In this document: positions 47,344-58,821 of the stretch, piece by piece
Layout of the letters: each line of letters starts with the position of its first letter
How positions within the stretch are numbered: the first letter of the stretch is position 1
Origin: Polytrichum commune
Lineage: Eukaryota > Streptophyta > Polytrichopsida > Polytrichales > Polytrichaceae
NCBI GenBank assembly: GCA_950295325.1
Contig: OX485808.1
Span: 15,336,527 to 15,400,526, forward strand
Reading direction: 5' to 3'
DNA: 64,000 nucleotides
The notes under the pieces: model-generated
What the model was told of the DNA's origin: nothing
What the model saw: only the letters and a program-made list of their open reading frames with translations
Databases searched by the model: none
Program-made: the position numbers and the translations under genes

Positions 47344-47826
47344 GCTCTTATCTATGATCGGGGAGAACCGGCAGTTAGTTACAGATGAACCGGTTGAGTT
47401 TGAGAAATAACCGGTTGAAGTTCAAGATTGCAGGAAAATCACCGATCATTTTAGAGGAATTTATAGAATATACCCCAACTTAATAAAGGAAAACCGAAGG
47501 ATGTGAACATGTAACCGACTAGACTTGCAAACACTATAGCTAGGATCTCAACTGATTATGCCCAAAATTCTCCCCGATCCAGTGATCGGGGAGATTTTTG
47601 GGTATAACCGGTTGAGATCCTAGTGTTTGCAAGTCCAACGGGTTACATGTTGACATCCTCCGGTTTTCCTTCGTTAAAATGGGGTATATTCTATAAATTC
47701 CTCTATAACGATCGGTAATTTTCCTGCAGTCTTGAACTTCAACCAGTTCTTTCTCAAACTCAACCGGTTCATCTGTAACTAACTGCCGGTTCTCCCCGAT
47801 CATAGCCCCGATCACTGGCTCTTATC
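47344..47826. mobile_element. Composite fold-back MULE, 465 bp, with 9-bp duplication
   Basis: The body is 47353-47817, flanked by identical GCTCTTATC at 47344-47352 and 47818-47826. The left half (TATGATCGGGGAGAACCGGC to attctccccgatcc, about 47582) is followed by its inverted counterpart (gatcggggagatttttgggt to gccggttctccccgatcata). Each half has its own GATCGGGGAG ends, so the element is two half-units joined tail to tail. The arms are nearly identical, implying recent origin or strand-to-strand correction. Solo relatives are at 11363-11580, 18340-19172 and (longer) 9586-10599. Confidence 0.9.
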
Positions 47827-49640
47827 ATCGCCTACTCCTTGTACTTGCCCTCCACATTCGTATCAGATAAAATTGGAAAGCCCCATGAGCCTGCATGGAT
47901 TCCAACATCTTTGAAATTAGTCCCCTACCTACTGAGTTTGCATGAATTCTCTTGGCAATGCTTCTCAGGCCTTATGAGCCCAAAGTTGTGTGCTCATATG
48001 TGCCTTAGGCCTAAGTGTTTGTAGAATTTAGGATTTGATGTTTCATTAATTTGTTAAAACATAAAAAGAGTGCAAGCTTCAGGCTTGGGGTTGATTTACA
48101 GTTAGGAGCAATAGGTAGGGCTTTGATGCTTCTAAAACATAGTTTGAATTATGGTAGGATAGGTAGTTAGGCGATGGTCTTTAGTAGGGGAGTTGGAGCT
48201 GGGGTTTATGTGTTCAAATTAGGACAGGGCAGTGTTAGTTTAGGGGGAAGGGCCACTGGACCCTAGGGAAATCTGGGTTTCGGGATCACAAGGTGGTTGG
48301 GCACCACTGTTCCTCTCTCTCTGCACTGATGTGGTTGCGGTTGAGGCCTCGGGGCGGAGCCCTGCCAAAATTGTTCCAGTTTGGCGGAAGGCCAGGAGGA
48401 GAGGGTAGTATCAAGGGAATGCGGGTGCATCTCAGAGATTCGGTGCATATCGAGGATAAGGGCTGAAGAGACCTTCCGGCCAGAGAGCAAATCAGATGAC
48501 TACAAAGAAGGAGGTGGCAGACTGAGGAAGAAGGACGGAATCGCTACTGGCTCGCTTCGATCTTTAGCTATTGAAACACTTCGAAGGGTCATAGCTGGAT
48601 GATTCGACAAGCTACTGTGGTTTAGGCAGCTCTTCGAGTGCTGGATGAAGATTCCTCTCGAGGAAGCAGGGAAGAGGCGACATTTCAATTGGTAAGTGCG
48701 CTCGGTGTCCAACACATTTTCAGATTGAGTTCTTCGACAGCGGAAGGCATTGGCTCCAGGGCATTTCTTACTACTCAAATTCCTACACCACTGGGAGTAA
48801 TGCAAAAGGAGGAAGATGCAGAGGGTAAAGGTGTGATCTGGGGGCAGTAAAAGGAAGAATGAATTCAATCGAAGGAGAAAAACTGCTGAAGGAAGGTCAC
48901 TCTTTACTCTGCTGGAACGCTCAATCGTTACAGTGGGGTCTCTGAGGCGAGGAAGGAGCAGGGAAGCTCGAATTGTGTGTTAGGCACATCAGACACGACT
49001 TCAAGGCCATTCAACCTCTGTGTGAATGGTTGATGTTGCTGCCGGTGCGAGGGCTGCATGCACCGAAGGAGAATCAGGTTGGTGTGTGAACTCAAAGATC
49101 TGAACCGGTTCATGCGATCAGGGGTAGAAGCCAGATTGGCGAGAAGCGGCAGGGATCCAGCAAACGAGTCGCCTGGACACACAGGCAGGCCAACATCGGC
49201 GAACAGAGTAGGCCTCTGGAAGAATGTGGCTTAAGTCCGAATCAGGGGATTGCCGAGCTCAAACCAGGGGACTTCTGAGTTCAGGACATGGGGCTCTCGA
49301 GTTGATTCAGGACAGAAGCTGAGTTTTACTAGGTTAGGGTGTGGTGAATTAAATTAGGTGATGTTAGTTAGGATGATTGCTATGTGGTGCCTAGGTAGGT
49401 AGAGAGGATGACCAATGTAAGTGGATTAGTGACATTAGGGGATGGATTAGGTTAGTTAATTAGCTCATGGTTTTGGGATGAAGGCATAATGATGCTTGTT
49501 GGGTGATCGTGTGTTGCAAAGACCACAAGGAAAAGAGAGTATTTCTAAGTACTCAGGATTTGCTGGTCCTTGAATAAAGTTGTGAGTTTTATGAAAAGTT
49601 GCCATTTAGATAGTTTCAGCTCAATGTCAAGGGTTAGAGG
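47827..49640. other. Intergenic DNA with a G-rich segment
   Basis: From about 48240 to 49320 the plus strand is purine- and G-rich with several short frames on both strands, none with a domain I recognise. It may be a decayed retroelement internal region. No RNA gene was seen. Confidence 0.4.
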
Positions 49641-49717
49641 TGTTGAGTGAATACATGTGAACCCCGAGCTTCCACCTGGATTACGACGCATAAAGGTGGG
49701 GGTTTAGGGCTGACATG

Positions 49718-49723
<6 letters not shown>

Positions 49724-49748
<25 letters not shown>
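49724..49748. repeat. (CT)n microsatellite
   Basis: A pure CT run of about 12 dinucleotides preceded by a short C-run. Confidence 0.95.
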
Positions 49749-49749
<1 letters not shown>

Positions 49750-52700
49750 ACGGATTTCTTCTTTGGTACTTGTAGTTAGTTTTTGCTCTCACTTAAATAA
49801 CCCAAAACCCAGGGTACAGACTCTCAAGGAAGACTTAACTGGTGTCTATTACAGGCATTTGTCACTTCATAGTTCATTAATCAGACCAAAGGTTTGCTAT
49901 ATTCACTCTAGAACATGATTGGTATGTTTTTTACTCTCTTTTTCTCTCTTGGTTTCCTCTCACTGTGTCTCGTTCAGTGGGGTATGTGTGTCAGTCTTAG
50001 TAGTAACCATCTTGTCATGAGATTGTATAACAATAGTCTTTCGAGAATAATAGTCTTTGAGTAACACAATTGTCTTTGATAACCATTGGCCAATGCATCT
50101 TCAATTCAAAACAACTCCTTCATTACTTGGTCAATGTTAATTCCAATACAAAGCAATTGTTTATTCCTTATCTTCGGATTTAATCTCTACTCACAACTTA
50201 TGCAATTAACAAGGTCAACAGTCAACTATAGTCTTGGTCGCCCTGCACAACCTGCAACAACAACAACCAGGGTAACACACAAGACAATAGTTGAAAGGAT
50301 TAAATCGCATTCCATACTCAAAGATCTCTCCTCGTGACTAATTACCAATTAAAACTTAATTAAGATGAGATTAACTTATGCCTAGATTCCCTTAATAAAC
50401 CAAAGTTAATCTTACTTAACTCACACTTAATCTCTCTCTTGCAATCCTTCCTCTCTCTCTCCAATCAACTGATCAGAAGTGATTTCTCATCACTTCAGTT
50501 GATTAAGTTCCCTCTTAAATTCCATTCTTTCCAATTACAATACTAACAGCCTACACTCAAGATTCAACTATAATCTTATGCGGCTGGACTATATACTTTC
50601 TCCCTCAACATAACCTCTCATAGGTTTCAACAATAATCATTTCCTTTTATGTGCGGCCTTTGGCCTTACACCTTCCATCAGTACCTATCTCAGGTTTCCA
50701 CTATAGCCAATAGTTTAACTCTCGGCCCGCCACTTGGCCTTCAGGCCTCCTCCACGCCTATGGTGAATAACACTATAGCCAATCGTTATACTTTATTCAG
50801 GCTAACTCCCTGACGGTCCCGATTCATCTCTCTCACAGGTACGCCTCTCTCTCTCTCTCTCAGCGTTACTCGACTATAGTTTCCACTATATTCAGTCTCT
50901 CCCTTGGCCAACCTTCTCTCCTTCACGACTCTAACCGGTGATAGTTCTTCTCTTTTCTCTTACTAACACTCACTCGGCTTTGCTCTTTAAGGACCTCCGC
51001 CCATAGTTTAACTCGATTCTGCTCCACGGCGCTCTGATCCCTCAATCTCTATTTCTCAGTCCGAAAAGCTTGTTCTCTCAAACAACCATTTCCATCTACA
51101 ACATTCTTAGTACTACTAATTCACCATTTCTACTCGCTCGACCATATTCGACTACTCACACTCATACAATGGTTTGCTCGTGTAACAATTTCCAGAGTTA
51201 GGCTCCTATTCTTAGTAAATTCAACTATATTCAATAGTTCTCTCTCAGACAATAGTTACACAATGGTCAATGTCTTGCGGTAATTCTCTTAGTCTCTGAA
51301 AACGCTCCTCAATTTCTCATACTTTTCTTTTCTGTTCTCACAGGTTTCTTAATTCACTATCCATTGCCCTTCCTCTTTATGAGCTCTCACAAACTTCCTC
51401 AATCCAGACGACTCAATCACTCTCACATTACTCTATGTAACTTGCTCTTAATCCATTCCATTCATGCTTCCTATCTCAATCACTTGCAATCCTGCTCACT
51501 GACAACAGTTCTCCATTCCTCATTCATACAATCGACACAGTAAATAACTTGACAAAGTTTCGACCATCCAATATCAACAATAGTCAAAAACGTAATAAAC
51601 ATAAACAGGGACTGGTAACCCGGCAATCACTGCTGCGACTACTCAATCTTTCAGAAAATAGTTTAACTATTAGCCTCGCACAATCAGTGTCGAGGGAGAC
51701 AAGTCTATGGTTTTACAGTGCGCTCAACAATTATCAGGAAATGTCTGCTCTGTCCTTCTGCGCCTCCCCTCTTACAGGGCGAGGGAGACGATAGTTTTCT
51801 TAACTACCTGCTAGGGCCTCCTAAGGCCGTGACTATAGTTGTAACTTCCTACTGGGCCTATTGTTCAACTATTTCCATTCATCTGGATGAGTTTCATCCC
51901 AGCTTCTACCCTAAGCCTATAGTTGAACAATTCGGCCAAAATTTTTGGCTTACAGTACTCTACTTTGGCATTGAAACCATGGTGACACACAATCCGTCAA
52001 AAATCGGAGGTGGTTGCTTTACGGCGGCAACAACTACCTGAAAACAAACCATGATGATGGTGGGTGTTGTGCTATAAGTTGGGTGAGAGGAGTCGAGTCT
52101 AGCATTCAAGAGCACCCTCTTCGTCATCTAGAATGCCACATGTCTCACCCTCAACTGTTCTTTACAATAGCCTAAACTAAACTTTGACCACTCCTTCACA
52201 TCTTAGAAATCATGTCTTTTTGACAGGCATTTCAAATGACCCCCTTTCACACTACTACAATGACGGAATTAGTGCTAGGATTACATACTGCTATTAGGAT
52301 ATTATGTTATGGACATACTTGAGCAATAGCCTTCAATTTTGCTACATGATTGATGAACTAGATTAAATTACTTTCTAAATTATGTCACAACCAACTCAAG
52401 TCAAAAGATATAAATACCCACCTTCCAAAACGAGACTGTATAGAATTTTGATAATCTTTTCATACCACTTTTTTTCAGTTGGTGCCAACATGTACATTGT
52501 TCCACCCTCGTATCATGTCATGACCGCTTGGACGCCTTGATGAAGGTATCCTACACCTCTCCCTGTTGAATCTATATGCATACATTGGCATTCAATATTT
52601 GTGCTTCTCTGACAAAAACTGTCCAAAAGATGGATACATTATTTTCTTGAATTCTTTTGTGTGACGAGTAACAAGGTTAGGCCCACAAATTGGGCATGCC

Positions 52701-54002
52701 ATTCTACCCTGCGTGGTTAACCACAAACAAACCCCCAATCATGCATATTGTCAGTACCCAACCCAAATTTGTCACATGAAAATACAATCATACATATATT
52801 AATGAAAATATGGTAACCCTAATCCTATATTTTGTTAAAACTAAAGCTCTCGGAAATCATACTCTTGTACAATACCCCATTGACCCCCTCAAGCCTCAAA
52901 ATTCTAGTTTTCTTGATGAATAATAATCGACTAGCGTTATGGTTTTGTCTCCAACTATATATGTCACCTATTATTGTCATGGCCTTAATCTAAGAATATC
53001 AAAGTATGACATGATTAAAATGTTGTACTTTCTCTATTTTAATAGAAGGCACCATTTTGTCGAATTCAAGCTTGCATTGAGAAGATTTGAATACAAGAAT
53101 GTATCCAAAGATTGGCCAACCCAACCTTGTAACTCATTCATTACCCAAATATAGGCTAAGTGAGTCATAATACACCTAATTTTTTTTCATATAACGTGAC
53201 CCTAGAGGTGTTACCACTATGATATGAAACACCGTAATACACCAAATGCTATACTTACTGCTCACATTTATATTGTGGAAAACTCATTACTGTGGATACA
53301 CAATGTGTAACTTTTCTCTGTACTAGGCCCATGACGTGTTTCACAGAGACTATAATATCATTGTTGTTAGCTACATTAATTTATAGGATATGTACAATGA
53401 ATCGCTTGATTTACGATTTAGGGTCGGACCTTAGCCACTCGGTTATCCATGTCACTGAGGCGTTGTGAATGGAGGGTGTGTGGTCGTGGGCAAACCACAT
53501 CCAAGCCATCCATTCACATAGTCCCATCCTACAGTCTACGAAACTGCTCAGGCATCCTGAAAAAAATTCTGATGGATGAAAATCTTGCGGATGGAAAATC
53601 AATGTTTGCAAGATGAAGGGGTTGATTATTCATCTCATCGTATGAAAGCATTTGCACTACAACAGATTGGGTATTTTGTAACTGAAATTTATGACTGCCT
53701 TAAGTCATAAAATCCCAAAATATGACTGACGAGGCTCCGGATGAGGATGACGCGCGCGGTGACTGGGTCTAGTCATTACCGACGAGTCGCTTCGGACATG
53801 AGTCATATGAATATATACGGTTGTGGAGGCGTATAAAAGGACAGATTCTACGATCCCCACTGCACGTGGGGCATACCTTGACTAGCCTTGGAGTTTGTGC
53901 CCTTTTTTTACCTGCCCGGGCATAAAAAATACCAAACCGATGTGGCATGTGATTCCATATAGTCATGTTTCCTGCTGACGTGTAATATGACTGGCATGTG
54001 TC
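49749..54002. other. Pyrimidine-rich repeat-like region, then intergenic DNA
   Basis: From about 50400 to 51560 the plus strand is T/C-dominated. Variants of ACTATAGTT, CAATAGTT and TCAACTATA recur many times across 50220-51930. A small hairpin lies at 50463-50504 (atcaactgatcagaagtga against tcacttcagttgat). Positions 52040-53990 hold no recognised gene. A TATA-like GTATAAAAGG occurs at 53830-53839, possibly part of an undetected element promoter. Confidence 0.45.
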
Positions 54003-55507
54003 TGTGAGGCCAAATCCACCCCCCTTAAGCGTCCTAGTCCGGGTGATGGCTTTGAGAATCACATTCAGTTCCTAATACCAATACGTGAATTGCTATATGG
54101 CTCTCATGTCCAAGGCCCTAACTTCATCTTAACTCACTTGCTTTATTATTGTGAGCATCCTTGCTCGTAGCGGCATTTGATTTCTCAATGGTCCAACCCG
54201 CGGCCTTGGCCACACATGCCCTTAAAGAGATCCCTCTAGACTTCTTGATTTTTACTTCCTTTATCTTGACCTTGCTAGGATCCTCTACAATCTCCATTAA
54301 TTGTGCACGTAATATATTCCAACCAAAAAGTACGAGTGTTTAAAAACACTTGCCTCAATGGGTAATCATCAACACATTTAAAAATCCCACACACTTCTAC
54401 TTTCCTAATAAATCCAACTCTACCTAAAAACCAAGATGGCATGCAAGGATCTCGTATGGCCTAGCAATCCCCCAAGGGATTATCCTAACTACAACCCCCC
54501 TAGTAGCCTAACTTATTAGAGCTAACTAAATAACTTAAACCCAGCCGAGGCTCCTCCAGCAGTCGCTCCTTAACCTTCCAGCAGTCAGCTGCTTAGCTGA
54601 AGCCCAACCGAGGTGCCTCCAGCATTCAGCTGCTTAACCTTACAGCAGTCAGCTGCTTAGCTGAAGCCCAAGCCGTGGCCCTCCTAGCAGTCACTCCTTA
54701 ACCTTCCAACAGTCGTTCTTAACCTTCCAGCAGTCAGCTGCTTAGCTGAAGCCCAACCGAGGTCCCTTCTAGCAATCAACTCCTTAACCTCATAGTCTTT
54801 GCTAACCTTAATACACCCCCTCCCATCCGCTAATCAAGGTCTTCTAAATTCTTCTTCTCTTTTCTTTCTTTTGCTTCTAAGTCATGAGCTAATTTAACAC
54901 ATTATTCTAACCAACTACCACCTAATCACTACATGCAAATTTAAGCTCTAGAACTCCCTCACTTGGGAGGCCTTGAGAGAGAGAGCTTAACTAATTAACT
55001 TCACTAAAAACTAATGTAACACACACATGGCTCAAGCTCTTTAGAGCTTGCTCCCTTGAGAGCGCTTGATGGAGAGAGTCGCAAATGAGAGAAAGAACAC
55101 CTTAAGTAGCAAAGAGGGAGAGAGGGAGAGAGGGAGAGAGAGGTGAGGATAGGGTGGGAGGATTAGCACCTCCAATCACAATCCCTTAACCTTCACCTTC
55201 AAAGTAGGGACTAATCCCCTTCCACCAAGCTTCCTTCTTCCTAAACTACCAAGGTGGATCCAAAAGTGGGCATTTAACCCGCGGAGCTCACCTTGCCTCA
55301 CCTTACCCTTTACTCACATAATCAAGGCATCCCCTTATTGAAATCAAACCTTGAAATAACTACACAACACATTCTAATGCCTAAACTTAAATCCACACCA
55401 CACTTCACTCTTTTTATGTTTTGTGAATAATCATAACACACCAAAGTCAAACTAAAATTGGTTTCGAAGAGTTAATCACCACATGTGGGCACCATTTTGG
55501 GCTCACA
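54003..55507 (-). repeat. 3' LTR, 1,505 bp
   Basis: Begins TGTGAGGCCAAATCCACC and ends TTTTGGGCTCACA (plus strand). Positions about 54830-55507 are nearly identical to 61720-62392, but about 54060-54540 align only loosely with 60425-60990. It holds a minisatellite at 54541-54790 and a GGGAGAGA run at about 55105-55142. Confidence 0.88.
54541..54790. repeat. Minisatellite inside the 3' LTR
   Basis: About five to six irregular units are built from CAGCAGTCAGCTGCTTAGCT and gaagcccaaccgaggtcc with cttaaccttccagcagtc spacers. It differs in sequence from the minisatellite at the same place in the other LTR. Confidence 0.85.
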
Positions 55508-55737
55508 TAATTGGCGACCATCGGGGGGTGAATCCAAGATCGTTTGCTTCGAAGGTAAGTGTCGAATTCACGCCCGGTATTGCTTACAACGACTTCCCGA
55601 GGTCCGCGTCGGAAAGAGCTCTCCGTTTAACAAAGTTCCATGAAAATGAGTTGTTGAAAAATACCTCATTTACAAGTGAGGGATTAACCAAACCAATGCA
55701 ATTTTGTGCGGAACTTGGTAGTGGTGCTTACTTGGGG

Positions 55738-58236
55738 TTAGTAAAAACACCATTGAAGGCTAGACCGATGTCTAGGCCATCTTTCCGAAAATTGCGAAGG
55801 AGAGGAGTCCTCTCCATGGTTTTCGGTCCGCTCATGGCAATATTGCTCATGACTTAATACGATACGAATACCATCTTCCACCCATAGTGTCCGAATCCCC
55901 GTCCAAAGTGTGTTTGGGTCGCAACGTGACCATTCCGGTGTCCAAGATCCTTCTCCACTTGGTGCTTTGAAATAATGTGCGCCTTCTTCACTCGATTGGG
56001 TTTGATTGTCATTACTTTCATAATTATCCATCGATACCTTCGGGTAGTCGTCGACATCTTTCTCCACCATGATATCCGTAGATGTTGTGTTAAATTGGAA
56101 TAGTTCTTCTAACTTAGAGGCCTCCAACATAGTTTCGTCGTCTTGCGTACCATCCACGTCCATCTCATCAATTTCGAACTCGTCTTCATTACCTACCCAA
56201 AAAGTTAACTTTCCCAAAATCCAACCTTCTTCGTCAAGATCTTCAAAAGATTCTATCGACAGTTCATCTTCACCTCTAGAACTAAGCCTCTCGTCATTCA
56301 AACAAGGTTGATGGGACGTTGTTAAAATATCACACTCCGACTCGGGATACTCTTTTAACCATTTGACGTACTCACCATCATCTTTATGGTGGTAAAACTT
56401 AGGACCTAAGCTTCCCGAACTTGAACTTACAATTGTGCCTTGACCTTCGGGTTGAACAACCCCCACTAAAGCTTCATCAAGGTTATCCTTAACCTCATCA
56501 TCAACTACCTCCTCCGATGGTAGATACAATTCTTTCTTCGTCCAACTTCCTAGTGACCCAATCGACACTACGACTCTATTGTCCTTAGGACCATAAGTGA
56601 TGGATGGCTTCGCCCCTCCCCAATTTACTATGGCATCCGACATTCTCAACCAAGGCCTACCCAACAATATGGGGAATGTATCCTTGTTAGAATGCATCTT
56701 AATCACATGGAATGTGACCAAATATTCTTCTCCGCTGGTTGTCATCCTACAATCCTTAATCATACCCAAAGGTGTCGTTGAACTTTGATTCGCCATATTA
56801 ATAACCAATGGTGACGGACCGGTAAGGGCAAGTCCTAACCTCTTCATAGTATGCTCCGGCAAGATGTTCAAACTACTACCCCCATCCACTAACACATTGG
56901 GAACTACCTTGTCCATAATGACAACCTCTATCTCTATTGCTCTCACATCCCGACCTCCATGTGACTCAATCCTAGCGGCCACTCTAGTTTTGGCCTTCCT
57001 TGCTCTCCTATTTACCGGCATGCCGTCCTTGAGGGTCTTCCTTGCCACCGGTGAAATCTCCAATAGTTGTCCGAATGTTATGTCCGCTTTGAGCGAACTA
57101 AGGTCGGCCCATAGATCATAACCGCTCGACTTTTCCACCTTAGTATTGCCCACACCATCAAATTCATCCAAAGGAACTCTCGGTCCTTCCCATTCTCCTA
57201 CCTCACTACCGTCTAAATCATGAACTATATTAGGTCTCTCTCTATCATGGCGGATCGCATTCTCCTCTTCTAACTCTTTGGTCACCCTCCTAGCTACTCT
57301 AGCTACCTTGTCTAACTCGGGAATATTAAGACCTTCATCCGAAGAATACTCCTCTTGATCCCCTATTCCTACCTCTAATGGAGCATCTCCTCTTCTAGCT
57401 CTAGTAGTGACCGCTAAGGCCGGTACTTCATGAATAATTTCCCCCTCTAGACCTCTCAATTCATAAGTAATGGCGTTGGTATGGGGAGGCCATTGACTTT
57501 GCTCCTCTCCAATACCCATTGGGAGAGGAAACATGTCATCACAATTGGCATCCACGACACCATCCATAAATCTAACATCTTGTGAGTTAGACGGACCCGG
57601 ATCTACAGGCGGAGCTTGGCGCCTATTGTCGTGATTTTGTGGACCGCCTTGCTTACCTTGAATGGGGATGTACTCATTCGTCATTTGCAATCCCGCCGGT
57701 GGGTGAAAAATTTGTCTTGTGTTACCATGGTCGTAATACAAATTTGGTGGTCTAAGTTCATTAGGTGGTCCACCTTGAGATCTAGCTCCTCTCATATTAT
57801 CCCTCATTTGTTGTTGTGGATTGGTTACCGGATATAGCATGCTAATGACTTTATCCGGTTGACGACATTCATCCAAAGGGTGGTTCCCCCCACAATTACT
57901 ACAACCGTAACCTTGTCCCTCGAACCAACATTGACCATGGGCGTGCCATTTCCCATAAACCGAATGAAATTCTTTCTTCTCATTGTCTTGACCACCTTGA
58001 CCTCTAGGATGGTAATTTCTATTGTTCCCTTGACCATAGTGAGGTGGTGCTTGACCTCGTTGATTTTGTAGAAGTGGACCATTGTATCTCCGTTGGTCAC
58101 GGTTTTGTCCAACTCTACAATATTGACGAGTATGGCCCGGTTGGCTACATTGAACACACCATAAACCCGACGAATGTCTACCCGACTCAATAGGTGGTGG
58201 AAGTCCCGGTTGTTGGCTCTTGATCATTAATGACAT
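55738..58236 (-). CDS. Gypsy gag C-terminus (two zinc knuckles) and aspartic protease
   Basis: 832 codons open with ATG at 58236. Near residue 27 a CX2CX4HX4C knuckle (CVQCSQPGHTRQYC) binds nucleic acid; a second (CSNCGGNHPLDEC) follows near residue 95. The middle is disordered and charged. At about residues 455-540 lies a retropepsin-like domain: VLVDGGSSLNIL is the catalytic segment (DGG in place of DTG/DSG, common in some plant Gypsy lineages) and PILLGRPWLR the conserved late motif. The remaining 240 residues are acidic, with no reverse transcriptase. The frame is continuous with the upstream gag ORF apart from one TAA codon directly before this ATG. Normally this polyprotein would continue into reverse transcriptase. 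Confidence 0.88.
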   Translation of the reverse strand: MSLMIKSQQPGLPPPIESGRHSSGLWCVQCSQPGHTRQYCRVGQNRDQRRYNGPLLQNQRGQAPPHYGQGNNRNYHPRGQGGQDNEKKEFHSVYGKWHAHGQCWFEGQGYGCSNCGGNHPLDECRQPDKVISMLYPVTNPQQQMRDNMRGARSQGGPPNELRPPNLYYDHGNTRQIFHPPAGLQMTNEYIPIQGKQGGPQNHDNRRQAPPVDPGPSNSQDVRFMDGVVDANCDDMFPLPMGIGEEQSQWPPHTNAITYELRGLEGEIIHEVPALAVTTRARRGDAPLEVGIGDQEEYSSDEGLNIPELDKVARVARRVTKELEEENAIRHDRERPNIVHDLDGSEVGEWEGPRVPLDEFDGVGNTKVEKSSGYDLWADLSSLKADITFGQLLEISPVARKTLKDGMPVNRRARKAKTRVAARIESHGGRDVRAIEIEVVIMDKVVPNVLVDGGSSLNILPEHTMKRLGLALTGPSPLVINMANQSSTTPLGMIKDCRMTTSGEEYLVTFHVIKMHSNKDTFPILLGRPWLRMSDAIVNWGGAKPSITYGPKDNRVVVSIGSLGSWTKKELYLPSEEVVDDEVKDNLDEALVGVVQPEGQGTIVSSSSGSLGPKFYHHKDDGEYVKWLKEYPESECDILTTSHQPCLNDERLSSRGEDELSIESFEDLDEEGWILGKLTFWVGNEDEFEIDEMDVDGTQDDETMLEASKLEELFQFNTTSTDIMVEKDVDDYPKVSMDNYESNDNQTQSSEEGAHYFKAPSGEGSWTPEWSRCDPNTLWTGIRTLWVEDGIRIVLSHEQYCHERTENHGEDSSPSQFSERWPRHRSSLQWCFY

Positions 58237-58821
58237 TTAATCGGTAAGGCTTTGCATTTGTTTGATCATGGCCTCTTGGAATCCTAATTGACTAGCACCT
58301 AACCGTCGCTCTACTTCCTCAAGGTGTGAATCAGCTCTAGGGGCCGGTAGTGCTAGTAATGACACCGGTTCTCTAACCGCCAAAGGACGTGGACCACCAT
58401 CGGCTATAGCATAAGGAGTTTGATTCTCATACTTGATCGGATCGATTGTCACCACTCTAGGTCGAATGGGAATGAATTGAGGTATCAATTCATCTTCCCT
58501 CCTCCACAAACGCTCATGATCTTTGTCCAAACTTTCTATCTCCCTAGCCTCTCGTTTGGCATCTGCTAATGTGTGAGGATTTCTCTCAAGGATACTCCTA
58601 ATAGTTCCCGACTTAAAAAATCCTTGGATAAAGAATTGTTTTAGTGTGTCGTCGTTGAGCATGGTGCCCACGAACCGCGTACACACTAAATCAAATCTTC
58701 TAATATACGCCGAGATCTCTTCCTCCCTACTTTGCTTCAATGAAGCTAACGCCCTTAAGGCTGTGCTTTGATCAACTTCCGGACGGAACTCGTTTAAGAA
58801 CTTCTTTGTAGTTGATCCCAA
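58237..58821 (-). CDS. Gypsy gag, middle part (retrotransposon gag domain, second half)
   Basis: The frame contains KKFLNEFRPEVDQSTALRAL, then SREEEISAYIRRFDLVCTRF and FIQGFFKSGTI, the C-terminal half of the retrotransposon gag domain. It ends in TAA (58239-58237). The upstream half of the domain is in another frame (58794-59432): the shift lies near 58800-58820, so the intact gag is not encoded by one frame here. Gag forms the particle shell. Confidence 0.85.
   Translation of the reverse strand: MGSTTKKFLNEFRPEVDQSTALRALASLKQSREEEISAYIRRFDLVCTRFVGTMLNDDTLKQFFIQGFFKSGTIRSILERNPHTLADAKREAREIESLDKDHERLWRREDELIPQFIPIRPRVVTIDPIKYENQTPYAIADGGPRPLAVREPVSLLALPAPRADSHLEEVERRLGASQLGFQEAMIKQMQSLTD

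Noticed and set aside
53998-54002. Target-site duplication of the Gypsy element
   Set aside because: Left flank gtgtc and right flank ggtgg do not match, so none is claimed.
55483-55857. 124-codon plus-strand ORF starting in the LTR
   Set aside because: It overlaps the minus-strand protease ORF end and the LTR boundary, has no recognised domain, and looks like an antisense frame.
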